Origin: Candidatus Gastranaerophilales bacterium
GTDB lineage: Bacteria > Cyanobacteriota > Vampirovibrionia > Gastranaerophilales > Gastranaerophilaceae
Direction: 5' to 3'
Length of the DNA stretch: 47,676 bases
Assembly (NCBI GenBank): GCA_944324055.1
Contig: CALUUV010000003.1
Location: forward strand, 1-47,676
Of the stretch, positions 16,444 to 25,769 are shown in pieces. The translations under genes and the position numbers were made by a program. The stretch's first letter is position 1, and every line of letters starts with the position of its first letter. The notes beneath the pieces were generated by a model. That model saw only the letters and a list, made by a program, of their open reading frames with translations. It made no database searches and was not told the origin of the DNA.

Positions 16444-19185
16444 TTGTCTATAACAGGAATCTGCAAAGTGAAAATATTTCTAGGTGAAACAGACCAAAAG
16501 TTGATTAATACTTTCAATCAGAATACGAAGGATGTTAATAGTGCGATAGAAAGATTAACAACTGGTTATAAAATTAATTCGGTGAAGGATGATGCTGCAA
16601 CTTCTGCAATTATAAGTAAGATGGCAGTTAAACTTTCAGCATCAAATATTGCCGAGACAAATATTGATATAGGGATGGCAATGTTATCAACAGCTGAAAA
16701 TACTTTTGCAGTAATGCAATCACATATGGATAGAATTCGTAATTTAGCAGTTCAGGCAGCAAATGAAGTATATACAGAGGACCAGATAAAAGCAATTCAA
16801 CTAGAGATAAATCAAAGACTTGATGAGGTAATAAGGTTACAAGACACTACTGAATTCAATGGAATGAATTTATTTTGTGGTAAATATCATCTTGATGGTA
16901 ATAAAACTTATGTTACTGATGAGATTACAGGTGTGAATGAAGTTAATACACCTATAACATTTAGTATGCCAGTGATTCAAGCTGTATCTGATGTATCTGT
17001 ATTATCATCTGTTTTATCTCCAGCTCCAAAAGCATTAACAACAATAACAATTGGAGTTAATAAATATGATGTAACTGGTGTTCAAGGTGTTGATTTTGAT
17101 TATACTTATGATGCTCAAACAGATCTTGTTACGTTTACAGGTGAGAATGTATCTGTAAATGCACATTCTGGACAAAATAATAAAATTATTTTTGATATTA
17201 ATAATGGTAGTTATACTGCATCAGATGGAACTACAATTATAACAGTAAACGGAGATGGCAATACTATTAATTCTGTTAATGGTGATGATTCAATAATAAT
17301 TTCATCTACTGCAGATAAAACTAAAATTAATGGAAATAAAAATGTTAATTTAAGTATTACAAATAATGGTTCAAATACCGATTTTTCTCAGTGTATTGGT
17401 TTCCCAGAGAATTTACCAGACTCTGGATTTCTTAATTTTAGTGGTAATGAAACAATTGATGTTATTATTCAGGACAAGGAATATTCAATTAAAAATAATT
17501 CAACTTCATCATCTGTTTTAACTTGGGATTTAAATGAGTTCGGAGAAATATCAATAAGTTGTCATAATTTTAATATAATAGCTGCAGCCAATCAGTCTGA
17601 TAAATTAATAATTAACGGATCTAATAATTCAATAGATACAGCTGATTTAGATGATATTGTTACAATTACAGGTAATAATAATATAGTTAATGGAGGAACA
17701 GGTACTGATATCGTTAATTTACGTAGTGGTTTTAATGAAACATCATCAGTTGAACAGATTAATCTATCTGGTAGTGGACAATTTGTAGCTAGTAGTGAAA
17801 ATATTTTATTAAATGTCGGTGGTAAAACTTATAGTATTAAATCTAATGGCTCTAAAGAAGTAGTTGAATATAGTAAATCAGGGACTAATTTTATATTATC
17901 AGGAAATAATCTTAATATTGTATCTAATAATGATACAGAAAAATTAAATTTTCGATTAAATGGGAATAATAACTCTATTTCTCAATTAGGAATAGATGAA
18001 ATTATATCAATAGTTGGTTCTAATAATATAATAAATGCAGTAGGAATCGATAATTTTTATAATATTCAAGGCGACACAAATATTTTTAATGGTAGTACTG
18101 GTAAAGATAGTGTTGCTATTAATTTAGGTACAAATAATACAATTAATACAAATGCTGGAAATGATGTTATAACTGTGTCAACACCAAATAATATAATAAA
18201 TGCGGGAGATGGTGACGATGTAATATTTAATTATGCAAATAATAATTTAAATGGTGGAAGTGGTATTGATACTGTTCATGATAGCTCAATAAATTCTTCA
18301 TATTCAGGAATTGAAAGAATTTCTTTAAATAATAATAGTGGGGATTTTGTATTAAATAATGGAGAATCTTATGAATTTGTAATGGGTAATTTCTCTTATA
18401 GAATAACAGCTAATACTGATACCTCATTTCATTATTCTTACTCAACAACGGCTGTAATGATTGATGCAAATGGATTAACAATAGATGCATTAAATAATTC
18501 TGATCCAAATTTATTCATAACAGGTAATAATAATACAATAAATTCTGGTGATGCAGCAAATAATATAGTTATAACAGGTAATAATAATAATTTGGTATCA
18601 GGTGATGGTGATAATAATATTACGGTTGTTGGTAATGAAAATACAATAAAAAGTGGTGGTGGAAATGATTTAATAACATTAAATAAAGGCGAAGATAATA
18701 AAGTAGATGGTGGTGCAGGTAGTGATTTAATTTTAAGTTATGCGAATAATACAATATTTACAGGAATTGAAACAATTTACCAAAAAACTCAAGATAAAAA
18801 TTTACAAGTTGGCATAAATTCTTCGGAAAATTCTGTTGTTAAAGTAAGTACAGGTTTTCTGATTGGTAAGACAACAATAGATGTGTCAACATCGGAACTA
18901 GCTCGAAGAGCTATTGATACTTGTGATGAAATTTCATCTGAAATTGTTGATAAAATGCTAAATTTAGGCGCATCTCAAAATAGACTTGAATCTGCATTAG
19001 ATGCCAATACTGTTCAAATAACAAATCTTACATCTTCTTTATCAACAGCAAGAGATGCAGATGTGTCATTCATATCATCTAAATTTATACAAAGTCAAAT
19101 CCTTCAGAATGCAACACAAACATTAATGAGTGTTACTAGGAACTTTACTAGAGATAGTATATTAGGAATATTTGAATCTCTTTAA
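16444..19185 (+). CDS. Giant flagellin-like protein with RTX-like repeat insertion
   Basis: 913 aa. The N-terminal about 160 residues (ERLTTGYKINSVKDDAA, RIRNLAVQAANE, FNGMNLFCG) and C-terminal about 120 (GASQNRLESALD, LTSSLSTARDADVSFISSKF) are flagellin D0/D1 helices. Between them, about 165-790, is a long Asn/Asp/Gly-rich region with strings like GDGDDVIF, GGSGIDTV and GGAGSDLI that resemble RTX calcium-binding repeats. Four copies of a larger module (a beta unit then a GNNN-type solenoid) begin near residues 198, 332, 437 and 622. The TTG start is uncertain: AAGG lies 4 nt upstream, and a GTG at 16468 is an alternative. It should be exported as a filament component or surface adhesin. Confidence 0.85.
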   Translation: MSITGICKVKIFLGETDQKLINTFNQNTKDVNSAIERLTTGYKINSVKDDAATSAIISKMAVKLSASNIAETNIDIGMAMLSTAENTFAVMQSHMDRIRNLAVQAANEVYTEDQIKAIQLEINQRLDEVIRLQDTTEFNGMNLFCGKYHLDGNKTYVTDEITGVNEVNTPITFSMPVIQAVSDVSVLSSVLSPAPKALTTITIGVNKYDVTGVQGVDFDYTYDAQTDLVTFTGENVSVNAHSGQNNKIIFDINNGSYTASDGTTIITVNGDGNTINSVNGDDSIIISSTADKTKINGNKNVNLSITNNGSNTDFSQCIGFPENLPDSGFLNFSGNETIDVIIQDKEYSIKNNSTSSSVLTWDLNEFGEISISCHNFNIIAAANQSDKLIINGSNNSIDTADLDDIVTITGNNNIVNGGTGTDIVNLRSGFNETSSVEQINLSGSGQFVASSENILLNVGGKTYSIKSNGSKEVVEYSKSGTNFILSGNNLNIVSNNDTEKLNFRLNGNNNSISQLGIDEIISIVGSNNIINAVGIDNFYNIQGDTNIFNGSTGKDSVAINLGTNNTINTNAGNDVITVSTPNNIINAGDGDDVIFNYANNNLNGGSGIDTVHDSSINSSYSGIERISLNNNSGDFVLNNGESYEFVMGNFSYRITANTDTSFHYSYSTTAVMIDANGLTIDALNNSDPNLFITGNNNTINSGDAANNIVITGNNNNLVSGDGDNNITVVGNENTIKSGGGNDLITLNKGEDNKVDGGAGSDLILSYANNTIFTGIETIYQKTQDKNLQVGINSSENSVVKVSTGFLIGKTTIDVSTSELARRAIDTCDEISSEIVDKMLNLGASQNRLESALDANTVQITNLTSSLSTARDADVSFISSKFIQSQILQNATQTLMSVTRNFTRDSILGIFESL

Positions 19186-20303
19186 GTAATTGTAAATACT
19201 TTTCGATAGTAAAGAGCAATTCCTGAAATTGTAAGTACTATGTTTGGTAAGAATGCTGCAATTAAAGCTGGTAATGTTCCTGCTTCACCAAAAGATATAG
19301 AAAGTGCTCTAATTAAATAGTAAGCAAATATAATTAAAATACTGAATAAAAATCCCCTATTATAACGAACTCTCGGAGGTGTAATCGCTAAAGGAATACC
19401 AATTAAAACAAGAACAATAGTTGTTAGAGGTAATGCAATTTTATCATACAGATTAATTTGCAAACTTCTCTTCTTGTCTGGTTCTATGCCCTTTGTCACT
19501 TTTAAGTAGTGTCCAAGTTGCATAAAGTTTCTTTCATTTGCAACGTTTTTGCTCATTTCTTTTTTTAAGTCAACCCCGAATTGTGCAACTGATTCGCCAA
19601 AGAATGTTGAGTTTAAAACCTTGCCTTTATCTGCAATTGTATATACAATACCATTGTTGAACAACCAACCATCAGGAGATGTTCCGCCTTCTTTTGCTTG
19701 TAATACGTGTATTGTATCGTCTTTAGACATATCAAGTAGAGTGATGTTGTGAAGTTTTTTATTTTCACAAAATTCTACATAAAATAATCTTTTTAAACCT
19801 CCATTATCAGCAACTTCTTCAAAAGTAAAGTTATGTTTTCCGTCTGGAACATTTTTTTGAGAAAATGACCATAATGCAAGGTCTTTTGATTGTTTTGTCA
19901 TAACAGGAACGACTGTTTCATTAATAACAAAGCTAACAATAGCCATAACAATTGCAAAAGCAAATACAGGTTTTGCTATTCTGTTAAATCCAATACCACA
20001 GGCTCTCATTACAGTAAGTTCAGAATCTAAACTTAATTTGTTTAGGGTCATAACAGTAGATAATAGAATCCCCATTGGTATAGTCATTACGAAAACAGAT
20101 GGTAAACTTAAAATTACTAAAATAAATGCAATTTTAAAAGGAATACCGTATTTAGCAATTTGTTTGATTAATGTAATGAAAGTATCTGATGCAAAGATAA
20201 TAGATGTAAATACAAGAACCCCCATAATAAACATTTCTATTACTTGTTTCAAAATGTATTTATCTAATAATTTAAGTTTAATTAATTGTTTGCGTACTTT
20301 CAT
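19182..20303 (-). CDS. LptF/LptG (YjgP/YjgQ) family permease
   Basis: 373 aa with three N-terminal membrane helices, a soluble periplasmic domain of about 140 residues (about 130-270) and three C-terminal helices: the standard YjgP/YjgQ layout. The family forms the membrane part of the LptB2FG transporter that extracts lipopolysaccharide from the inner membrane. The conserved LDSELTVMRACGIG loop between helices is present. Only one such gene is in view. AGGAAC precedes the ATG by 6 nt. Its end overlaps the flagellin-like gene by 4 bp. I do not decide between LptF and LptG. Confidence 0.88.
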   Translation of the reverse strand: MKVRKQLIKLKLLDKYILKQVIEMFIMGVLVFTSIIFASDTFITLIKQIAKYGIPFKIAFILVILSLPSVFVMTIPMGILLSTVMTLNKLSLDSELTVMRACGIGFNRIAKPVFAFAIVMAIVSFVINETVVPVMTKQSKDLALWSFSQKNVPDGKHNFTFEEVADNGGLKRLFYVEFCENKKLHNITLLDMSKDDTIHVLQAKEGGTSPDGWLFNNGIVYTIADKGKVLNSTFFGESVAQFGVDLKKEMSKNVANERNFMQLGHYLKVTKGIEPDKKRSLQINLYDKIALPLTTIVLVLIGIPLAITPPRVRYNRGFLFSILIIFAYYLIRALSISFGEAGTLPALIAAFLPNIVLTISGIALYYRKVFTIT

Positions 20304-20418
20304 TTTTTGTTCCTAGTTATTTAGTGTAGGTATAAGATAATTTTTTTTAATCCAAACCTACAATGTTATATCTTAAAAATCAATTAATATATTGTTGTAA
20401 ATCCTCATCGCTCTAGCC

Positions 20419-20469
20419 TCAATTAGTATCAATATTAATTAATATTTATATTAATCGGGGCTTTTTTTT
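20419..20469 (+). terminator. Orphan plus-strand terminator-like hairpin
   Basis: AGCCTC paired with GGGGCT (one G-U), extended by an imperfect AT-rich stem, is followed by a run of eight T at 20462-20469. The T run is on the plus strand, yet both flanking genes are on the minus strand, so the terminated transcript is unassigned. The T run overlaps the mtnA stop codon. Confidence 0.5.
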
Positions 20470-21547
20470 ATACAAGAACTGCATTTTGTTTTTCAAAAGC
20501 TTCTTTAATTGATTTATTGTAATCTGGTCTTAAAATTCCAACTTCAGTAATAATTCCAGAAATTAATTCGTGAGGAGTTACATCAAAACCAGGGTTTATT
20601 ATATTAACTCCTTCAGCACAAATAGTTTTGCCATTTATGTGTGTAACTTCTTTATGGTCTCTTTCTTCAATAGGAATTTCTGCACCTGTTTGAATAGATG
20701 TATCAATTGTTGATAAAGGAGCTGCAATATAAAATGGAATATTGTGATATTTTGCTGCGATAGCAACGGTATATGTTCCAATTTTGTTTGCAGTATCACC
20801 GTTTGCAGCAATTCTATCAGCTCCAACAACAACCATATCAATCATACCTTTACTCATAAAATATGAACACATTCCATCTGTAATTAATGTTGTAGGAATT
20901 CCGTCCATTGTAAGTTCAAGAGTAGTAATTCTTGCACCTTGTTGACGAGGTCTTGTTTCATCAGCAAAAACTTGAATAGTGTTGTCATTAGCAAATGCAG
21001 AACGTACAACACCAAGAGCTGTTCCGTAACCAACTGTTGCTAATGCACCTGCATTGCAGTGAGTAAGGATTGTAGCTCCTTTAGGAACTACTTCTGCTCC
21101 GTATCTACCAATTGCTTTATTAATTTCAATATCTTCATTTTCCATTCTGATAGCTTGTTTTGTTAAATCTTCTATTAGAGTATTAATATCAGAATGAGTT
21201 TCTTTGATTAATTTTTTTTGTTGTTCAACAGCCCACATAAGGTTTACTGCTGTTGGTCTTGAAGATGCTAAATAATCACATTTTTCAAGAAGTTTAGTTT
21301 TAAATTCTTCAACAGAGATGTTTCCCCATTTTTCTTTACCTTCTTGAGCATATAAAACAACTCCATGAGCACCTGCAATACCAATTGCTGGAGCTCCTCT
21401 TACAATCATAGTTTTGATAGCATCATACATTTCATCGCCTGTTTTAATATCAACATAGATATATTCTTCAGGAAATTTAGTTTGATCTACCATTCTTGAA
21501 ACATTATTAACCCATTGTATTGTTCTTATTTTTGATTCAAATTCCAC
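20468..21547 (-). CDS. mtnA: S-methyl-5-thioribose-1-phosphate isomerase
   Basis: MtnA isomerises methylthioribose-1-phosphate to the ribulose form in methionine salvage. 359 aa with RGAPAIG (50-56), the catalytic Cys164 in THCNAGALATVGYG, DETRPRQQGAR (196-206) and catalytic Asp244 in VVGADRIAANGDTANKIG, all as in the family. Translation-initiation eIF2B-like proteins share the fold, but the Cys/Asp pair marks the isomerase. The start is GTG with GGTGG upstream. It lies 15 nt after the membrane-protein gene and is probably cotranscribed with it. Confidence 0.95.
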   Translation of the reverse strand: MEFESKIRTIQWVNNVSRMVDQTKFPEEYIYVDIKTGDEMYDAIKTMIVRGAPAIGIAGAHGVVLYAQEGKEKWGNISVEEFKTKLLEKCDYLASSRPTAVNLMWAVEQQKKLIKETHSDINTLIEDLTKQAIRMENEDIEINKAIGRYGAEVVPKGATILTHCNAGALATVGYGTALGVVRSAFANDNTIQVFADETRPRQQGARITTLELTMDGIPTTLITDGMCSYFMSKGMIDMVVVGADRIAANGDTANKIGTYTVAIAAKYHNIPFYIAAPLSTIDTSIQTGAEIPIEERDHKEVTHINGKTICAEGVNIINPGFDVTPHELISGIITEVGILRPDYNKSIKEAFEKQNAVLV

Positions 21548-21562
21548 TTTTATCCACCTATC

Positions 21563-22045
21563 TTATTTTATTTCAAAATCAATATTTTCATTTTCTGCTT
21601 TCTTAAGCCCTGATAATAGTTCATAAACATAAGCTGTAACTACGCCAGAGAAAGCATTCATTAGTGCTGATATAAATGCAATGAATATTAATAACATAAT
21701 CATTACAAAGAATCCGCCAAAATTAGTTATAAACATTGTAAGAATGTGTCCAATATAATAATTACTGAAAATTAGCCCAATAATTGCGCTAAGTGGTGTG
21801 AACACAACAGAGAAAGCTGCAAATGCAGAAAAACCTATAACTGCACCAATAATTGCGCCTTCTTTCATATCAATAATTCCAATTAAATTATTCTTTTTAA
21901 GATAAACAATAATTATTGCTGATAAGAATAATATTAAAGTAAGAAATGCTAATGTTCCTATAAAAGGTATAAGAGTAATAACACCTATTACTCCTCCTAC
22001 TAAAGCACTAAATAAAGCAATTTGTTTTAATAATAAAATATTCAT
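21563..22045 (-). CDS. Hypothetical integral membrane protein, 160 aa
   Basis: An unknown protein with four clear hydrophobic segments (about residues 5-25, 27-48, 63-100 and 110-140) and Gly-rich helices. A short charged tail of about 20 residues ends the chain. GAGGTG lies 5 nt before the ATG. The stop is 15 nt before mtnA, so the two probably form an operon, but nothing ties this protein to methionine salvage. It may be a small inner-membrane protein of general DUF type. I cannot name a family. Confidence 0.7.
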   Translation of the reverse strand: MNILLLKQIALFSALVGGVIGVITLIPFIGTLAFLTLILFLSAIIIVYLKKNNLIGIIDMKEGAIIGAVIGFSAFAAFSVVFTPLSAIIGLIFSNYYIGHILTMFITNFGGFFVMIMLLIFIAFISALMNAFSGVVTAYVYELLSGLKKAENENIDFEIK

Positions 22046-22105
22046 ACATTCACCTCGTGTTTAATTATCTCATAATAATTAATTTGAGGCAAATAATATT
22101 TAGTA

Positions 22106-23464
22106 TTAATGAGCTTCTTTTTCTAATTTTCTATTAATTTCTTCAAGTCTAATTTTATTTGGTTTAAGATCAAATATCCAAGGTTGCATCTTAAATTTGT
22201 ATACTAGTTGATTTTTGAATTTTTTGCTAAGGTATACCATAATTGATTCGCTTGTTACAGATTTAAGTTCATATTTGTTTTTTAATGCGTAGTTTTGATA
22301 AAAATCGTTAATCCCTGCATTTTGTAATTCATTTTTCCACTCTTTTTTATGTAATATTTTGTTAATTTGCCAGTGTATATAATTAAATAATCTTTCAAAG
22401 TCATTTTCTGGTTTAATAGTTCTATCATTTAAATGATTAATTTCATGTCTAATAGTAGAGCTTGAATATTTAGAACTAACGTCTAAATCTAATAAATCCT
22501 TTAAATTAATCTTTCTAGAAAAATTGAATGCGTTTCCATCTGCTTCTGTTTGATTTAATTGTTTATTAAGGAAGTCAATATTAATGACATTAGGAAGAAT
22601 TGCTCTGTCTTTACCAGTTTCTTTCCAAAGTTTTAATTCTTCTTCAATATATTTAGCATCATCTACTCTTAGTTTTGCATTGGAAGAAATAACTAATGTT
22701 CCGTATGTATCATGTATTCTTTTGAATATTTCTTTAATTTCTTGAGGGTGTCTATTTAGATATTCATTATTGTATATTTTGCAAATTGAATCAGGGTTAA
22801 AAAAGTTATATTCATCAACTAATTTTCTGAATGCTTCTAATTCTAAGTTATTTTGGAAAGTTTCTGGAATTTGCATCCTTTTAGTTTTTGAAAAATTTTT
22901 CAAATACTTATCATAGTCCATTTTCTCTTTTTTGCATTGAGCATATCCGTTGCGATAAGTATTTTGAGGCTTTATTTCTCCATCAATGACATCTGTAAAC
23001 CAACTATTTTTTTTATTAAGCCATTCATAAAATTCTCTTGGTTCGCTTTTTACATTCATATATTTTTTATTCATTATGTTAACAGCATCAGTTGCTGTCT
23101 CTATAAATTCCATTTTGTTAGAAAAATCTTTTCTAAAATCTTTTTTATTTGCTTGGATAAGTTTTTTTATTTCATCTAATAATAATTCTTTAGTTGCTTT
23201 ATTTTCTATCATTTCAATTTTTTGTGATAGCTCTAAAATTCCATTTGATAGATTTTCTATATTATTTGTTTCATTAATAATTTTTTCATACAAAGAACTA
23301 AAACAATTCTTTATGTTTTCATCTTTAATTAAATCTAATTTTTTTCTTGTTTCCCCAATTTTATTTAAAACTCTAGAGCTTCCTAAATTTTCAGGGTTAA
23401 TTAACCGTTTAGCAAACGGTGCAACTTCTTCAGATATATGAGTTATAGTTTTAGTATTTATCAT
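22106..23464 (-). CDS. Putative HExxH zinc metallopeptidase
   Basis: 452 aa. Residues 1-140 are Lys/Glu/Ile-rich and helical. A probable catalytic domain follows, with STIRHEINHLND giving H340, E341, H344, and a candidate third zinc ligand E399 in KNKYELKSV about 55 residues later. That spacing and the SESIMVYL helix resemble anthrax-lethal-factor-like or related gluzincin folds, though I cannot assign one. No signal peptide and no clear Shine-Dalgarno. It may be a secreted effector or an intracellular protease. The gene is alone, divergent from the dehydrogenases. Confidence 0.65.
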   Translation of the reverse strand: MINTKTITHISEEVAPFAKRLINPENLGSSRVLNKIGETRKKLDLIKDENIKNCFSSLYEKIINETNNIENLSNGILELSQKIEMIENKATKELLLDEIKKLIQANKKDFRKDFSNKMEFIETATDAVNIMNKKYMNVKSEPREFYEWLNKKNSWFTDVIDGEIKPQNTYRNGYAQCKKEKMDYDKYLKNFSKTKRMQIPETFQNNLELEAFRKLVDEYNFFNPDSICKIYNNEYLNRHPQEIKEIFKRIHDTYGTLVISSNAKLRVDDAKYIEEELKLWKETGKDRAILPNVINIDFLNKQLNQTEADGNAFNFSRKINLKDLLDLDVSSKYSSSTIRHEINHLNDRTIKPENDFERLFNYIHWQINKILHKKEWKNELQNAGINDFYQNYALKNKYELKSVTSESIMVYLSKKFKNQLVYKFKMQPWIFDLKPNKIRLEEINRKLEKEAH

Positions 23465-23559
23465 TTACATTAACCTATACTAATTTATAAAGTAATTTTT
23501 CTTTATAAAATTGCCTTTTTAATAACTATTTGTGATAAAATTTTTAAGGGAGTATAAAA

Positions 23560-24573
23560 ATGAGAGTTGCACAATTATTTGGAAATCAAATAGAATTAAG
23601 GGATATAGATAAAGTTTCTTTAGATGAAAAAAAAGGCGCAATAGTAAGAGTATTGGGTTGTGGTCTTTGTGGATCTGATATTGTGAAATTTAGACATGGT
23701 CTTGCAGAAGATGGAACAGTATTAGGTCATGAGATTGTTGCAATAGTTGAAGATATTAATTCGTCAACTGAATTTAAAAAAGGTGATAGAATCGTATGTT
23801 CTCATCATATTCCTTGCTTTGAATGCCATTATTGCAAGGGTGGAAGTTATTCTATGTGTCAGCATTTTAAGAAAACAAATATAATTCCTGGGGGGTTTTC
23901 CGAGTATGTTTATTTATCAGAAGAACACTTACAAAATGTTGCACATAAAGTTCCTGAAGATATGACAGATGAGGAAATATCTTTTTATGAACCATTAGGT
24001 TGTTGTATAAGAGCAGTTGAAAGAGCTAATCTTAAAAAAGGTGATAATGTATTAGTAATAGGCTTAGGTTCTATAGGTTTATTAATGGGACAAGCATTAA
24101 AAGCTTATGGGCTGAATGTATATGGCTGCGATTTGATGCAAGATAGAATTGATTTAGCAATAAGTCGAGGAATTATTGGTTTTAATTCTTTAGATGTCGA
24201 AAAATCACATGATTTTATATATAACAATACTAATAAAATTGGTGCTGATTGTATTTTTATGACATCAGGTGCAGATGCTGCTATTCCTTTGGCATTAAAG
24301 ACTGTAAGAAATGGTGGAAAGATTTTAGTATTCTCAAGTACTCCAAAAGATTTTGGTTATGCAAATAATGAGGTTTATTATAGAGAATTAACTATAATGG
24401 GAAGTTATTCTCCAAGACCTCAAGATTTAGCAAAGTCTTTTGAGTTGTTGACTTCAAGAAAGGTAAATGTTGAACATTTATCAACAGATTATCAATTAAA
24501 TGATATAGTTAAAGCATTTGATGATACAATAACAAATAAAATATTAAAAGCTTATATAAAAATAGGGGAATAA
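23560..24573 (+). CDS. Zinc-dependent medium-chain dehydrogenase (first of two)
   Basis: 337 aa MDR-family oxidoreductase. The catalytic zinc ligands are Cys37 (GLCGSD), His57-Glu58 (GHE) and Glu144. The structural zinc is held by Cys86, 89, 92 and 100. The Rossmann loop GLGSIG is near 168. It oxidises or reduces a polyol or sugar-like alcohol with NAD(P); the substrate cannot be read from sequence. GGGAG lies 8 nt before the ATG. It is 3 nt upstream of a paralogous dehydrogenase, so the two are surely cotranscribed and may act on successive or paired substrates. Confidence 0.88.
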   Translation: MRVAQLFGNQIELRDIDKVSLDEKKGAIVRVLGCGLCGSDIVKFRHGLAEDGTVLGHEIVAIVEDINSSTEFKKGDRIVCSHHIPCFECHYCKGGSYSMCQHFKKTNIIPGGFSEYVYLSEEHLQNVAHKVPEDMTDEEISFYEPLGCCIRAVERANLKKGDNVLVIGLGSIGLLMGQALKAYGLNVYGCDLMQDRIDLAISRGIIGFNSLDVEKSHDFIYNNTNKIGADCIFMTSGADAAIPLALKTVRNGGKILVFSSTPKDFGYANNEVYYRELTIMGSYSPRPQDLAKSFELLTSRKVNVEHLSTDYQLNDIVKAFDDTITNKILKAYIKIGE

Positions 24574-24576
24574 TAA

Positions 24577-25608
24577 GTGAAAGCAGTTTTATTTTATGGG
24601 CCTCAGGATATCAGATACGAGGATGTAAAAATAAAGCCTCTAGCAAAAGGGGAAATATTAGTAAAAGTTAAATCAGCTCTTACTTGTGGAACTGATGTTA
24701 AAACATTTAGAAGAGGTCATCCAGTTTTAATAAAAAAAGTTCCTTCAGGTTTTGGACACGAATTTTCTGGTGTAGTAGAAAAAGTTGCTGAAGGTGTTGA
24801 AAATGTAAAAGTTGGTGATAGAGTCGTTTGTGCAAATTCTGCTCCTTGTGGCGAATGTTTCTATTGCAGGCATGAAGAATATAATTTATGCGAACATTTA
24901 GATTTATTAAATGGAGCGTATGCTGAATATATTGTTGTTCCTGAAAGAATTGTTAAAAAGAACACTTTAATTTTACCTGATGATTTAAGCTTTGATAAGG
25001 CAGCTTTTTGTGAACCTTTAGCAAATGTTGTTCACGGGGTTGAAAGAACTGGTATAAAGCCAGGGCAAACTGTTGGTATTATAGGTATTGGGCCAATAGG
25101 TTTAATGTTTGCAAGGTTAGCTAAATTAAAAGGTGCAAACACAATTGTAGCTGGTCGTAACCCTTTAAAGCTTAAGATGGCAGAAGAGTTTGCATATGCA
25201 GATGAAATTGTTGATTTGAAAAAATATCCAAATCCTGAAAAGATATTTAAAGAGTTTACAGAAGAGAAAAAAGGTTTAGATGTCGCAGTGGAATGTGTTG
25301 GTCTTCCTGAAATATGGGAAAGAATATTTTCTTGTGTTCGACCAGGTGGTACAGTGCATTTCTTTGGTGGTTGTAAATCAGGTTCTACTGTAACATTTGA
25401 TACAACTAGAATGCATTATGGCGATATTAAATTGATGAGTGTATTCCACCATACACCTAAATATTTTAGACAGGCATTGGATTATATTGCATCAGGAGAT
25501 GTTGAAGTAGAAAAATTAATTACAAACACTTTAGCATTAAAGGATGTTGAGTTTGCAATGAAACAGCATATAGAAGGAAAAGCAATAAAATTCTTAATAA
25601 AACCATAA
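24577..25608 (+). CDS. Zinc-dependent medium-chain dehydrogenase (second of two)
   Basis: 343 aa MDR paralogue of the preceding gene. Catalytic ligands are Cys37, His61-Glu62 and Glu146; structural Cys are 91, 94, 97 and 105. The Rossmann loop is GIGPIG. It resembles threonine/sorbitol/galactitol-phosphate dehydrogenase-type enzymes. The start is GTG, with AGGGGA about 7 nt upstream overlapping the end of the first gene. The two proteins are only moderately alike, so this is an old duplication or a recruited pair and not a recent tandem copy. A terminator follows at 25634. Confidence 0.88.
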   Translation: MKAVLFYGPQDIRYEDVKIKPLAKGEILVKVKSALTCGTDVKTFRRGHPVLIKKVPSGFGHEFSGVVEKVAEGVENVKVGDRVVCANSAPCGECFYCRHEEYNLCEHLDLLNGAYAEYIVVPERIVKKNTLILPDDLSFDKAAFCEPLANVVHGVERTGIKPGQTVGIIGIGPIGLMFARLAKLKGANTIVAGRNPLKLKMAEEFAYADEIVDLKKYPNPEKIFKEFTEEKKGLDVAVECVGLPEIWERIFSCVRPGGTVHFFGGCKSGSTVTFDTTRMHYGDIKLMSVFHHTPKYFRQALDYIASGDVEVEKLITNTLALKDVEFAMKQHIEGKAIKFLIKP

Positions 25609-25633
25609 TTATAAATAATATAAATTAGTTGAT

Positions 25634-25668
25634 AAAAAGGTTCTGATAATATATTCAGAACCTTTTTT
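25634..25668 (+). terminator. Rho-independent terminator of the dehydrogenase pair
   Basis: GGTTCTGA (25639-25646) pairs with TCAGAACC (25655-25662), flanked by A5 and T6 tracts. Confidence 0.88.
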
Positions 25669-25769
25669 AAATAAATGTAACAATATTAATTTGATAATTA
25701 AAGAAATATTCAATTAATGACGTAATAACTAATATATTACAAACTAAATTTTGCAAGGAGGCTGCAAGG

